Assembly: GCA_006384855.1 (NCBI GenBank)
Contig: VCJN01002033.1
Location: 1 to 64,000 of the forward strand
Length of the DNA stretch: 64,000 nucleotides
Origin: Tetraselmis striata
Lineage: Eukaryota > Chlorophyta > Chlorodendrophyceae > Chlorodendrales > Chlorodendraceae
Direction of reading: 5' to 3'
Shown: positions 33,471 through 43,199 of the stretch, piece after piece
How the letters are laid out: each line of letters begins with the position of its first letter
How positions within the stretch are numbered: the first letter of the stretch is position 1
Translations under genes and position numbers: made by a program
Notes under the pieces: model-generated
What the model was told of the DNA's origin: nothing
Database searches by the model: none
Seen by the model: only the letters and a program-made list of their open reading frames with translations

Positions 33471-34035
33471 ACATAGTGTAGGCACCGGAATCTAGGAGCA
33501 TAGTGAGCGGGGGTAAATCTGGGTGGTCGGGTAGTTTGTGTTTTAGCAGTAGTAAGTCGTGATCGGACATTGATATTATGAAAGCTTTATCAGCTTCGGA
33601 ACATGGTTGGTGGGGTAAGTTTCTTAAAAGTATTATTTGGTACATATGACTTACCTTTAGACTCAAGCTCAAGAGCCTTGATGTGTTCAGAGCGCATACT
33701 GTCGTTGTGCGCAGTGGCCGCATGTTCGTCGACAGTGTTGTCGGCGAGGTAAGCATCCACGATCCAGTTGGTTGGTGGCATAGGCAGGTCGTCAGTGGCA
33801 GATGTGGCAGTGTGAAACTGATAAGTGCCGGCGGGGTACGAGTGGATGAGGCGGTATTTAGACAAGAATACCAAGATAGGGCGCCAGGATTTTCCGATGT
33901 CGCTATTCCAGCGGGGTAAAACAATAATAGCTCGGGTATCATAAGGGGATGCCTGACGCTGAGCCTCAAAGTGTTCGAGTTTAGGTAAGGCAGACTCATC
34001 ATACGGGGGGTGGATAAGCACGGTATGGCCGACAA
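33463..34035 (-). pseudogene. gypsy region with aspartic protease motif
   Basis: The C-terminal part of this minus frame reads LPPLTMLLDSGAYTMFY at about 33520-33465, with LLDSGA the active-site motif of retroviral-type proteases. Before it comes a low-complexity spacer downstream of Gag. The flap region that should follow is in another frame. Confidence 0.65.
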
Positions 34036-34461
34036 CCGATATAAAACGGTTTATCGCGCGAACAAAAAATCGGACACACCGCGCCAAACGCAGAAGCGCA
34101 AGCACCAAGGGTAACTGGGTCGTAATTGAAATTAAGGCGGGCAAACTCACCACGGTCAAAGATTGTAGAGTCGAGTGGGCATGCAGTTGGCCAGGCATGT
34201 TTGGTTTTAGTGTCAGATGCGGTAGGTGCGGCGTTGGTAAAATTTCCGAATAGCAGCGCGGTTTTCAATCGCGGACAACTTGGCAGCGGCCGTGTCGGCT
34301 GGGATGGCAAAGTCGGTAGTATCAAGTTTGAACCGGAGTAGCTCGTGCGAAGTCAACGAGTGTGTCGACTCAACATGTCACGGGACCGGATGAAGAGGAG
34401 GCCCCGTCATGCGCAGACACCGGCACGCATGGCTCGGCCGCGCTCTCATGAGTTATCTCGT

Positions 34462-35628
34462 TCACTGGGGGCAAGCCAATAGGCATAGTCTCAGGGATGG
34501 GGACATACTCGGCCAGTAAGAAAGATTATCGATTGATCTATGTTTCGACATTGAATCTAGACTGGCCCCAAACCGCCATTGAACGGCAGGGCGGCTCAAG
34601 TTCAGCTTAGTGATATCTTTAGTTGCCTTCTTGGCAGCCACTGTCTGGCGCCATGCATGCTTGTCAGCCTCGCTCGTCGACGAGCGTTTTATATTGGAGT
34701 GGCCCATTCGGCCACAGCCGTCGCATTTGCTGTCATAGCGGTCAGAGCCAGAAAGATGGGGGGCGGCGGGTGTGGGAGCATGATGGGGGGGGAGGGGGTG
34801 GATGGGCCTGCGGGGGGAAACGGGCCAGCACCCGGGCGGATGTAGCGGTGCATGGGGGCATCGGCAACATATTTGCGTTTGCCGTTGGCGGTAGCGGCGA
34901 ACTCGAGGTCGAGGGCCTCACGGTGGCGGCAGATGGTGGAGTAGGAGTCGGTCGGCTCGTCGGTGCGACGGCTCGCAGCCTCGAGGGCGACTTGAGCTAA
35001 ATGGGGTAGGCACGCTTGGATGACGCCAACGACGGTGAATTCGTCGTACCGACGATGTACCGGGAGCATGTCGAAGGTGCGCCGCAGGTGTTGGGCGAGC
35101 TTGATGGCGGTGCCCGGCAGGTGGGGATGGTTGGGGGCGATGCGGAGGCCAGTGGCGTAACGCATGATGACGCCATGCAGGTTGGAGTTGGAGTGGAAGC
35201 ATGCCACGAGCTTGGATTGGAAGTCGTTGATGTCCGCGAAGATGGTGGAGACGCTCACGCCGGGCGCGACTTCGCGGGGGGGTTGTCAGCAGTGAGGCCG
35301 CGATAGGCCATGCCATCGTCTGACTCTGGAGCGAACTAGCGGAGTATCCACGCCACAAGAGCAGGGGTCCAGTAAATGCCGGCGATGAGCTCACGGAGTT
35401 TGGAAAAAAAGGCGATGAGTTGGCGGACTTCACGGCGGTCGCCGAGGATGCGGGAGGCGTTGATGATGTCGCGAGTCGCGACGCGGGTTTTAGCTTTGGC
35501 AAGCTCCACTTGGATGACGCGGGCAACGTGGGTGTCGATTTCCATGGCCTCGAAGCCAGCGGCAGCGGCGGCGGCGGCGGCGTGGTCGGCCATACTAGCG
35601 GCGGTGGCGGCGCGGGGGTGACGGGCAT
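34462..35628 (-). pseudogene. gag: gypsy Gag with defective zinc knuckle
   Basis: Two overlapping minus frames (35628-35336 and 35258-34689) carry MEIDTHVARVIQVELAKAKT, ILGDRREVRQLIAFFSKLRE and, later, FQSKLVACFHSNSNLHGVIM, LAQHLRRTFDMLPVHRRYDE. This is helical and Gag-like. About 34735-34680 encodes CDGCGRMGHSNIKR, a C-X2-C-X4-H knuckle in which the final cysteine is arginine. A frameshift near 35260 separates the halves. Confidence 0.7.
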
Positions 35629-35678
35629 ACGTAGTGGAATCGCAGCGGGGGATCTTAACCAGGGCTCTCCGAAACCAA

Positions 35679-36024
35679 TGTAAGCTTTAGTCGCGGGACT
35701 TTAGCATAGGCAAGTAATAGGTTTGCAGCAAAGGAAATTGTTACAATATCTCAAGGCATACACGGGTTTTGACCACTATCCGTTTGGCAGTCGGTTTGCA
35801 TGTAGGCATTTAGGTTCATGTATGCAATCTAGGCTTGTTGTCATCAGGGGGTCCTCGGGTTGTCATGGCTGGTGAAAGCATGGCATGTGGCGGGCATGTG
35901 GCAAGCATATGTGGGTGGGCTGATGAGCAGCTTGGTGGCGTGTTCTTGTGTTAGTATATGGGAGTGAGTGGTATGAGTATGGCGGTATAGGTATGCAGGT
36001 AGGGTTACGGTGGTAACTCTAACA
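35679..36024 (-). repeat. 5' LTR of the gypsy element
   Basis: It starts TGTTAGAGTTACCACCGTAACC and ends GCTTACA in element orientation and is about 60 bp shorter than 18223-18627, because the GGCATGTGGCAAGCATGTG array has fewer units. The adjacent TTGGTTTCGGAGAGCCCTGG is where the primer-binding site would be. It loosely resembles the initiator-Met type (TGGTATCAGAGC). Confidence 0.85.
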
Positions 36025-38283
36025 ACAGCCACAGCAATAGCAGCAAGTAGCAGCGACATACAGAAGGTCAGCGGCAACATAGCACTACATGGAGGGTGGA
36101 TAGGGCCACCTGATGGTTGGGTTGCCTTAATGCTGACTGCAATTTGCTGATGGTTTCAAAAAGTGCTCCACCCCCTCTCCGTTTTGTGCTTGCAAATGGT
36201 ACGTAGGGAACATGTTAGGCTCTAGCTTAAGCATGTTCTTTAGGCCCTTTAGGATGCAGCGGAAGGATTTAGAAAGTATGGCCAATCTCTTCTGGTTACA
36301 GGGGTTCCTGGGTTATAGTTTGTCTCTGACTTCTACCTAGCAGACTTCTCCGAGGCGGTATTGACCGCCGAGGTCATAGTCATACCTGTGCTATGTTAGC
36401 CGGGTGTCTGGGATACCCGTGCTGTGTTAGCCACGTAAGGCTTGAATCAGAGAACTCTAGAGAATTCCAGAACAGTCTTCGGCCTCATACTTCTAGTATT
36501 TATACCCGCAATACTATAAATATTTACAGCGACTCCGCGGATGCGTAGTCGTACTACTTAGCGGGGAGTTATACCTGCTAGTATAGCAGAACATTATGGC
36601 TAAAGGGAAATGGAGTATAACAGAACACCCTCATGCATTAAAAACACCAGCCATGCATTGAAAGAGTTAAGAAGAGTCATGCTAGTGGGAGTATTTATGT
36701 AGCTGAGGGCATATTCTACTAAGTGCTGTCAGACCTAATAAAAGATAGTTGAGGGGGGGGGGGGACCTAAAACAACAAATTGGAGCTGCCTAACAAACTA
36801 AACTTCGGATTTTTTGGTAAGTTGCAACACTCCAGGGGCACGAGTAGTTAGCAATGCAAAAAATGAGTCCCAAGGCATTTCGAAAAGTGCACGTAGTGAT
36901 AAATATCTTACTGCAACGCTTAGGCCAGTACGAATTGTAAGTGTGTTTTAGGTGCCATATGTCGCTCAAAACATAGGGGGGGAGGGGGAAGGGGGAATTT
37001 GATAGCTGGCAAAAACAAATGCTAGTACTTTCCGCTTTGCTTACCGGCTCCAACTAACCGCCGTAGCGCACCGCACCACCCTCACTAGCACTGCCGCCGC
37101 CGCGCTAGGCCGGCATGCTGCTATCGCTCGGCCCGAGCGCAAACACCTATCAGTACACAAACTATCGCCTACCTCACGTCGCCACCCTTTGGCGTGGGTA
37201 GCTAACATCATATAATTACGAGACAGTCGGGGAGGCGAGTGGAGGCAATTGGCCTAGGGGAAGAAGGCCGTAGGGGCCGCCACTATTGCTTGCCGACTGA
37301 GGGCGCGTGGGCATACATACGGCAGACGGTCCGCATGAGCATTGTGCGCCGCGCTTTGAAGCGAGGGCGGCTTAAGGGGTTGCAGTTCAAGTCAATGGAT
37401 ACGAGGCTACGACATTGGTGAAATGATAAATAAACCTTACCATATGTAAATGCGTTGCATCGCATGTACCGACGCGGTGTACATCTCTACGGTTATCCAG
37501 GGTATTCTATACCCTAATCTGAGGACATGCAGGGTATGATGTTTCGGCATCGCAAGCGCCCATGGCCGCGTTTGGCGTACGCGCTTCAAAAATGCGATAC
37601 CCGCCCGCTATATATTGCGCGCCGGAAAGCGGAAATTGCCGGTCATCAATAAAATGCGGGAAATGATCGAAATATAAGCGCCCAGTACATAAGGCCATAG
37701 TGTGGTTGTGAACTGTGTGCGGTACTTTGTCGCACCTGCGCCCGCTAAGTCCGTGCTTCGTCCGTGCACCTACCGTGGTTCGCGCGCGGCGGGCCCGCCT
37801 CACTACAACGACAACACCCCTATAGTGACACCCTACTATATAGTGACACTACCCTTAAAGTCACACGGCAAGGGGGGGGGGGGGGGGGGGGGGATTTTTC
37901 CCCTGTGTTTAAAAGCAGATTTGACCACCCCTACAATGACACCCCCGTTGAAAGTGACACACCCCTAGAGTGACCGGGGGGGAGGGGGGGGGGGCAAACT
38001 AGCCGCTTTACACTGGGGCAAGACCTTTACAATGACACTAGAGGCTTAACATTGGGAAAATCGGGGTTTTGACATGTTGACACATTGTTGCAGCCCGGCC
38101 GGTTGCGCCCGGCGGCACTCCGCGCGCTGCAGCAGCGCCCCACTCGGCAGCCCCGACGAGGTGCGCAATGCCGCCGCCGCCGCCGCCGTTCTTGGGCGGT
38201 CCGCCGGCACTTACGCTCTAATTGCCTTTCGCACCCACTAGCCAAGGTCGCGCCCGGCAGGATCTCGCGCCCTAAACGGCACG
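36025..38283. other. Intergenic; no supported gene
   Basis: G-runs occur at about 36751-36762 and 37872-37893. 37815-38045 holds several degenerate words of the form (A/T)AGTGACACC (37829, 37846, 37937, 37957) flanking the G-run. A related cluster occurs at 41855-41950 on the far side of the recombinase element, so the element may have entered this repeat. Confidence 0.4.
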
Positions 38284-38493
38284 ATGGCTAGGAAGAAGCG
38301 GGGAGAGGTCACATGTTCCTACGTAGACTACGGGCCATACGCCCCCCACTGGTGCCCCGGCCGTGACCTCGGCCGGCATCCCATGCAGGGATGCGGTCAG
38401 CCAGGGTGCAAGTCGGACCATGAGGACTTCGGCTACCTAGCGGGGGCGAACATGCTCCACCCGGCGTGCGAGCGAGCCTTTTGCGACACGTAG
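38284..38493 (+). CDS. Small Cys/His-rich ORF, unrecognised
   Basis: ATG at 38284 in good context (CACGATGGC) opens 69 codons: MARKKRGEVTC, then DYGPYAPHWCPGRDLGRHPM, CGQPGCKSDHEDFG and HPACERAFCDT. Seven Cys and four His suggest metal binding, and the start is basic. The product would be an isolated zinc-binding peptide. No family is recognised, and transposon debris is possible. It ends about 130 bp before the left end of the recombinase element. Confidence 0.35.
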   Translation: MARKKRGEVTCSYVDYGPYAPHWCPGRDLGRHPMQGCGQPGCKSDHEDFGYLAGANMLHPACERAFCDT

Positions 38494-38626
38494 GGATACC
38501 GTTTGGTACATAGCATATTACGGATATGTAATGGATTGTTGGTCATGCAGCAATATTTCTGAGGACAACACCCATATAGTGACTATTACACCAACATATT
38601 GACTTTGTCACTTTATAGGCAGTGTT

Positions 38627-38812
38627 TGATCTAAACTAGTTTATGGGGTTTCCATCCTTGACCTAACCGCTTTTCAGCTACAAGTGCTGCGCAGTGGTAC
38701 GGGAACTAGTAACTGTTGTTGCGCCCTTGTTGGGTGCAGCACGAGTAGACATAAAAGCAGCCAGAACAGCTGAGCCTGCCATCTTCCAGTTTTCGCTGCG
38801 TTCCACGCAGCG
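38627..38812 (+). repeat. A1 repeat of copy A
   Basis: 186 bp starting TGATCTAAACTAG and ending CGTTCCACGCAGCG. The end forms a short stem (CGCTGCGTTCCACGCAGCG). It is repeated at 41542-41727 and, inverted, at 48779-48964 and 45896-46085. Confidence 0.92.
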
Positions 38813-38925
38813 ATGTAAAAACTGTCTCGTAACCCGTTGCGAGCAAGGTCACCCCAGGTTGTTCAAGACCACACCCGGCTCGCCACCCGAGTGTGATATT
38901 CTCGTCCGTACGTCCGTGCGTTACC

Positions 38926-39801
38926 ATGCCAGATGGAGAAGAACCCGTCGCTGAGCCGACGTTGGAGTCGCTGAACGCAGATATGAGGGCCCAGTCTTCA
39001 TTACTGCGAGAGCTAGCTACAGCTGTGGCACAATTGACGGCTCGTGATCGTGTTGTTGATGGAGAAGGGGCACATGGCTCCGGCTCCGGGCAGCGCTTCG
39101 CGGGACAGCCGACAGGCAGCGGGGGAGCCGCAGAGCGCCCCGACTTGCTAGAGCTAGCCCAGAGCGGCCGTGTCGGAGCAAAATCCGTGAGTGCCGAGGA
39201 TGATTACCTCGCGGTGCCAGAGCTACTGCAGAGAGCAGATTCTGGTTACGAGGCCGTTCGACCGGTCAGCCGAGTGCCTGGACTTTTCCCTTTGAGCACC
39301 GACCTAACGAACGAGTACCTCAAGCAGGATGACCGGCGTCTGCCGGCCCAGGAGGAGTACTTGTGGATGTCGTGTTTCGGGGCCCACATGGCCGCCCTTT
39401 TCGTGGCGCTCGACGAGCTGCTACCTTACGTCCCCGCCACTAACCAGGACTTCACCCCCTACCTCGCGAGAGCTCGGAATCACGCCGAGGCCATCGACAA
39501 GGCGTTTCGTTTTCGTCTAGCCTTCCTGCGGAGGCTGAATGAGATCAAGCGTGTGCACGGTGACCAAGGTGTTCTGGACGTGCTGCGAGCTCAGCATTTT
39601 CAGCCTGCTTCGGAGCATCTGGGTTCTGCGATTTTTGGGGACCTCATGAGGGACTACGAGCGTCGTGTCTTCGAGGCGACCGTGGCCAGCAGCGCCAAGG
39701 CGACCGCTACTTCTCGAGTAGCGGCTGCAGCTGCAGGTCGCGGGCGTGGGCGAGGACGTGGCGGCGGGCGTGGACGCGGCCGCGAAGGTGAGCACGAGTG
39801 A
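38926..39801 (+). CDS. Gag-like ORF1 of the recombinase element, intact
   Basis: The first ATG in frame (TACCATGCC) gives 291 residues. The N-terminus has a short coiled coil (LESLNADMRAQSSLLRELAT), then a Gly/Ser-rich linker. A conserved helical core follows: AEDDYLAVPELLQRADSGYE near residue 90, QEEYLWMSCFGAHMAALFVA near 143, and FRFRLAFLRRLNEIKRVHGD near 195. The C-terminus is an arginine/glycine tail (GRGRGRGRGGGRGRGREGEHE), suited to nucleic-acid binding. It resembles the Gag-like ORF of DIRS/PAT elements in position and tail; the core is not recognised as a named domain. In the inverted copy B the same ORF is broken. Confidence 0.7.
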   Translation: MPDGEEPVAEPTLESLNADMRAQSSLLRELATAVAQLTARDRVVDGEGAHGSGSGQRFAGQPTGSGGAAERPDLLELAQSGRVGAKSVSAEDDYLAVPELLQRADSGYEAVRPVSRVPGLFPLSTDLTNEYLKQDDRRLPAQEEYLWMSCFGAHMAALFVALDELLPYVPATNQDFTPYLARARNHAEAIDKAFRFRLAFLRRLNEIKRVHGDQGVLDVLRAQHFQPASEHLGSAIFGDLMRDYERRVFEATVASSAKATATSRVAAAAAGRGRGRGRGGGRGRGREGEHE

Positions 39802-40013
39802 CGGCGTGGGGCGCCGCTCGTCGGAGCTGCAGGAGCCTTGCGAGGCCACCTTTCGGTGACCGCCGCAAGACGCACCCTTGCAGCTCAACGGCGGGATGAG
39901 CGCCCTGTGTCAGGACCTGACCCCCCACCTTACAGACTTCATTTAGACCTTCCTCGGTGCGGCGCTTCTTACAGCTACAGCCGAGTGCGGCTCAACCATC
40001 CGCACGCCTGCAC

Positions 40014-41462
40014 ATGGCGGCTCAACCATCCGCCTTTCTTACAACCCCATCTCTGCGTTCGTCGGTTGTTACACTACGTGTTACAACCGGTTCGCAACGA
40101 CCAAGTTTCGCGCGTGTACGTTACGCACGGGACAGGCGCTGCGAGCGCGAAGGGCGCGCGGGGCGGCCCTCTTACCTGAACCTAGCCCCGCAAACCCGTA
40201 CTGGAACTACTGCAAACCCGTCCAGCAACTACCGGCCAACCGCCGGGAACCTAACTGCTGCTGCCGAGTACTTTGCGAACAGTAGCCGTGCCGGTGGAAC
40301 TCTGTCAGTAAAACGACGCACTTACGTAATCGACGAGCCCGCAGCTATCGCTCCATGGGCTACGTCACTGCGATCTCGGCTGCAGGACGCGTTCGGCTCA
40401 GACGAGCTAGGCCAGCGGACGCTGGACCTGCTCTCCAGCTCCCTCAGCGCGCAGACCCTCAAGAGCTACGCCGGCAGACTGTCTCAGTTCGCTGAGTTCT
40501 GCCACGACTCCGAGAACATCAGCCCGCTGGAAGCGACTACTGCTACTGTTGTTCGGTACGTTGCCTGGATCGGGGAGCGAGGGCACATCGCAGCTAAGTC
40601 GCTGCAGCCCTACCTGTCTGCCATCAACACCTTCTTCGAGCTGCACAACCTCGTCCCGATCGCCAAGGACAGCCTACACCTCACTTCGGCAAGGCGTGGG
40701 TTAATGTTGCGGCAGCGCCGACTTGACGCTGCCCCTCTGCGTGTCCCTCTGCCTGCGGATGTAGCTTACCGCTTCGTCTCAAAGGCCGAGCTAATTGTGT
40801 CTGCTCCTTACCCAGAGTCCCACCTCGACTACCGAGCTCTCTTGGCCTCGGTTGTCAACTTCCTGTTCTTTGCCAGGGGCCTTACTGGCGTCTCCTGTCG
40901 AGTGCAAGATGTGCATGTCGACACCTACAACATCACCTTGCAGATCTACCGCGAGAAGGGTCGGGCTGGCCGTCGGGGACCCGACGACCTGCGCGTACTT
41001 CTCCTTCCAGTGTCCGAGCACCCTCGAGTGGCACGACTCTTGCGCTACTTCATCGACAACGTCCAGTCTGTCCCCCTGGTTACTGTTGGCTTGGCTGCCT
41101 CCAACTTCTGGGCTGTCAATGTGGCTGAGCAGTCAAAACCTTGGACTGCGGCTACGATGTCAGACTGGTTGTCTACAGCAGTCAACCTAGTCAACGCTGC
41201 CCCTCCTGCTGGCACTTCCTGGACTTCCCACAGTCTACGCAAGGGCGCAGCCTCTGCAGCAAACGCCATCGGAGCGCCACTGTCCCACATCCGCTACCAA
41301 GGCGGTTGGGCCACTAACTCCGATGTCGTTCTGGACTACATCGACCCCAACGTTCTTCCTTCTCCTGGCGCGTGGTTCTTCTTTGGACACATCGCCCCCC
41401 TCCGCCACTTCCAAGTCCAACAGGACTCCGCAGCGGTGGCCTTCCCAGTGCCTCCTTCATGA
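40014..41462 (+). CDS. Tyrosine recombinase ORF2 of copy A
   Basis: From ATG 40014 there are 482 codons. An N-terminal SAM-like core-binding domain (LSAQTLKSYAGRLSQFAEFC, then VVRYVAWIGERG) precedes the catalytic domain. The first conserved arginine probably lies in NFLFFARGLTGVS. Box II is SWTSHSLRKGAA (H-x-x-R), followed by IRYQGGWATNS (the H/W position) and the nucleophile in VVLDYIDP. All catalytic positions expected for a tyrosine recombinase are present. The frame is open upstream to 39921. Relative to copy B there are 5 extra bases at about 39938-39944, so an N-terminal extension from the overlapping frame joins in B but not here. The enzyme would integrate a circular intermediate. Confidence 0.88.
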   Translation: MAAQPSAFLTTPSLRSSVVTLRVTTGSQRPSFARVRYARDRRCEREGRAGRPSYLNLAPQTRTGTTANPSSNYRPTAGNLTAAAEYFANSSRAGGTLSVKRRTYVIDEPAAIAPWATSLRSRLQDAFGSDELGQRTLDLLSSSLSAQTLKSYAGRLSQFAEFCHDSENISPLEATTATVVRYVAWIGERGHIAAKSLQPYLSAINTFFELHNLVPIAKDSLHLTSARRGLMLRQRRLDAAPLRVPLPADVAYRFVSKAELIVSAPYPESHLDYRALLASVVNFLFFARGLTGVSCRVQDVHVDTYNITLQIYREKGRAGRRGPDDLRVLLLPVSEHPRVARLLRYFIDNVQSVPLVTVGLAASNFWAVNVAEQSKPWTAATMSDWLSTAVNLVNAAPPAGTSWTSHSLRKGAASAANAIGAPLSHIRYQGGWATNSDVVLDYIDPNVLPSPGAWFFFGHIAPLRHFQVQQDSAAVAFPVPPS

Positions 41463-41541
41463 CTTGGCGCTACCCCTTCTCCGTCAATCCACCGCTCTCT
41501 ACGTTCGCTCAAGACTGGCAAAACCAGACTCAACTTTGAAA

Positions 41542-41846
41542 TGATCTAAACTAGTTTATGGGGTTTCCATCCTTGACCTAACCGCTTTTCAGCTACAAGT
41601 GCTGCGCAGTGGTACGGGAACTAGTAACTGTTGTTGCGCCCTTGTTGGGTGCAGCACGAGTAGACATAAAAGCAGCCAGAACAGCTGAGCCTGCCATCTT
41701 CCAGTTTTCGCTGCGTTCCACGCAGCGCCCCCCCTGACTCCGTTTTCCCTCCACGCTTTTCGCTAAACCTTCCTGCCAATTTCGGCTCTTGACCGTGTAA
41801 AACAGCCTGCGCGACCTTTTTGGCAAAACCAGACTCAACTTTGAAA
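41542..41846 (+). repeat. A2-B2 right end of copy A
   Basis: A2 (41542-41727) equals A1. Then comes a unique 93-bp stretch (CCCCCCCTGACTCCG to CGCGACCTTTT) and B2 (41821-41846), equal to B1 just after the recombinase stop. Confidence 0.9.
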
Positions 41847-42330
41847 CCTCACCCATACAGTGACACCCCCCATTCTGACACCACCCTTACGGTGACACTG
41901 CGGGGGGGGGGGGGGGGGGGGGGGGGTGTCCCCCAGGTCACTATAAGAGTGTTGTCGCTGTACTGTGTTTATATATTGTTAGCGCGCGGGTGGCGTAAAC
42001 TTTAATGGCGGGCCTGCCCTGGCCGTGTTTTGCCACCCTTCTATAGTTATTCTCTAATTATGTGCTGCATACTTACGGTACTGTATGTCTGCAGGGACAA
42101 AATATATTCATGATGAGATGTTTATCGCTGCTGAAGCTCCATCACAACGAAGTGATTACATGAGCTAGACGCAACATTCAAGAAATCCACACAGAAATCC
42201 AGAAGGAAATCCAGAAGGAAATCCAGCTACGGGCCAACAGAGGCAGGAACCGCCATGGTAGCCTCCGACCAGGCATCGCCACCAGCCAGCCGCCGCTCCA
42301 CGCAGTAGGGACGCTCTCCCCAGCACACAA
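41847..42330. other. Flank with G-run; no gene
   Basis: The sequence begins with AGTGACACC-like words and a 25-nt G-run (about 41901-41926). 42165-42215 read on the minus strand is a member of the dispersed CTCATGTAAT motif. Confidence 0.4.
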
Positions 42331-43165
42331 TCCCGGGCCACTCCAATAGCGGCACTAGGCCGAATGTAATGTGAAGGCGCCGACAGGAAAGGAGCTTCGA
42401 AGTTGAGGTCTCGCAGCAAGGAGCGGAAGTGGGGGGGTCCAACCCAGAACGGGGCACAACGGGCGTGCATCAGACGCAAGCCACCCAACGCCAGATGCGC
42501 CGCCAGCTCGGTCGCGTCCTTTTCCGCCAAACGTAGAACGCCTTCCCAAGCACAACATCCCGGGCCACTCCAATAGCGGCACTAGGCCGAATGTAATGTG
42601 GAGGCGCCGACAGGACAGGAAGGGAGAAAGTGCTCAACGAGTAGGGAATGCAGAGCCGACCGGGCCAGCAACGACGTAAGACGCCGGTGTCCAACGCGCG
42701 TTGTTCCGCCCAGCGCCAGATCCGCCGCCAGCTCGGTCGCGTCCCCTTCCGCCGAACGTAGAACTCCCTTCCCAGCACAACATCCCGGGCCACTCCAATA
42801 GCGGCACTAGGCTGAATGTAATGTGGAGGCGCCGACAGGACAGGAAGGGAGAGGGTGCTGAAAGAACAGCGAACAGGGACTTGACCGGACCAGCAACGAC
42901 GTAAGACGCCGGTGTCCAGCGCACGTTGTTCCGCCCAGCGCCAGATCCGCCGCCAGCTCGGTCGCGTCCCCTTCCGCCGAACGTAGAACTCCCTTCCCAG
43001 CACAACATCCCGGGCCACTCCAATAGCGGCACTAGGCCGAATGTAATGTGGAGGCGCCGACAGGACAGGAAGGGAGAGGGTGCTGAAAGAACAGCGAACA
43101 GGGACTTGACCGGACCAGCAACGACGTAAGACGCCGGTGTCCAGCTCACACTGCTCCTCCGCGGC
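42331..43165 (-). repeat. 225-bp tandem repeat array, about 3.7 units
   Basis: CCACTCCAATAGCGGCACTAGG occurs at 42338, 42565, 42790 and 43015, so the periods are 227, 225 and 225. The last three units are nearly identical, while the first is diverged. 225 is a multiple of three and two minus-strand frames stay open (43188-42634 and 43018-42470), reading 75-residue repeats such as LVPLLEWPGMLCWEGSSTFG or ARDVVLGREFYVRRKGTRPS. Which frame, if any, is translated is not known. The flanks carry related TCACAACGAAGTGA words (about 42140 and 43195), so the array may sit inside a transposable unit. Confidence 0.85.
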
Positions 43166-43199
43166 AGTGGCAGCACGGGCGGGGCCAAGGCAATTTCAC

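Larger units (their letters stand above)
18223..36024 (-). mobile_element. Ty3/gypsy chromodomain retrotransposon (chromovirus), split by a nested 11-kb insert
   Basis: LTR copies lie at 18223-18627 and 35679-36024, both TG...CA on the plus strand. The interior on the minus strand is ordered Gag, protease (LLDSGAYT), RT, RNase H, integrase, chromodomain; RT before integrase plus a C-terminal chromodomain defines a chromovirus. The flanks GCAGC (18218-18222) and ACAGC (36025-36029) agree in 4 of 5 positions, a probable decayed target duplication. The RT is interrupted between 32540 and 21279 by foreign DNA bounded by GTACGTCCT and GTACGCCCT. Taking out the insert leaves about 6.5 kb, a normal size. 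Stops and frameshifts show that it is dead. Confidence 0.88.
38627..41846 (+). mobile_element. PAT/TOC-like tyrosine-recombinase element, copy A, without reverse transcriptase
   Basis: The element has the split direct repeat architecture A1-ORFs-B1-A2-B2 known from PAT-type DIRS elements. A1 is 38627-38812 and A2 is 41542-41727 (186 bp, identical by eye). B is 26 bp, TGGCAAAACCAGACTCAACT plus TTGAAA, at 41516-41541 (B1) and 41821-41846 (B2). B1 and A2 touch, so the internal junction looks like the joined ends of a circle. Two ORFs lie between: a Gag-like protein (38926-39801) and a tyrosine recombinase (40014-41462). No RT or RNase H frame exists in the 3.2 kb. No target duplication is seen, as expected for recombinase-mediated insertion. 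Confidence 0.87.

Noticed and set aside
39654..39928. Pro/Arg-rich minus-strand ORFs over the end of the Gag-like gene
   Set aside because: They are antisense of the Arg/Gly tail and appear identically in the inverted copy at 47.7-48.0 kb.
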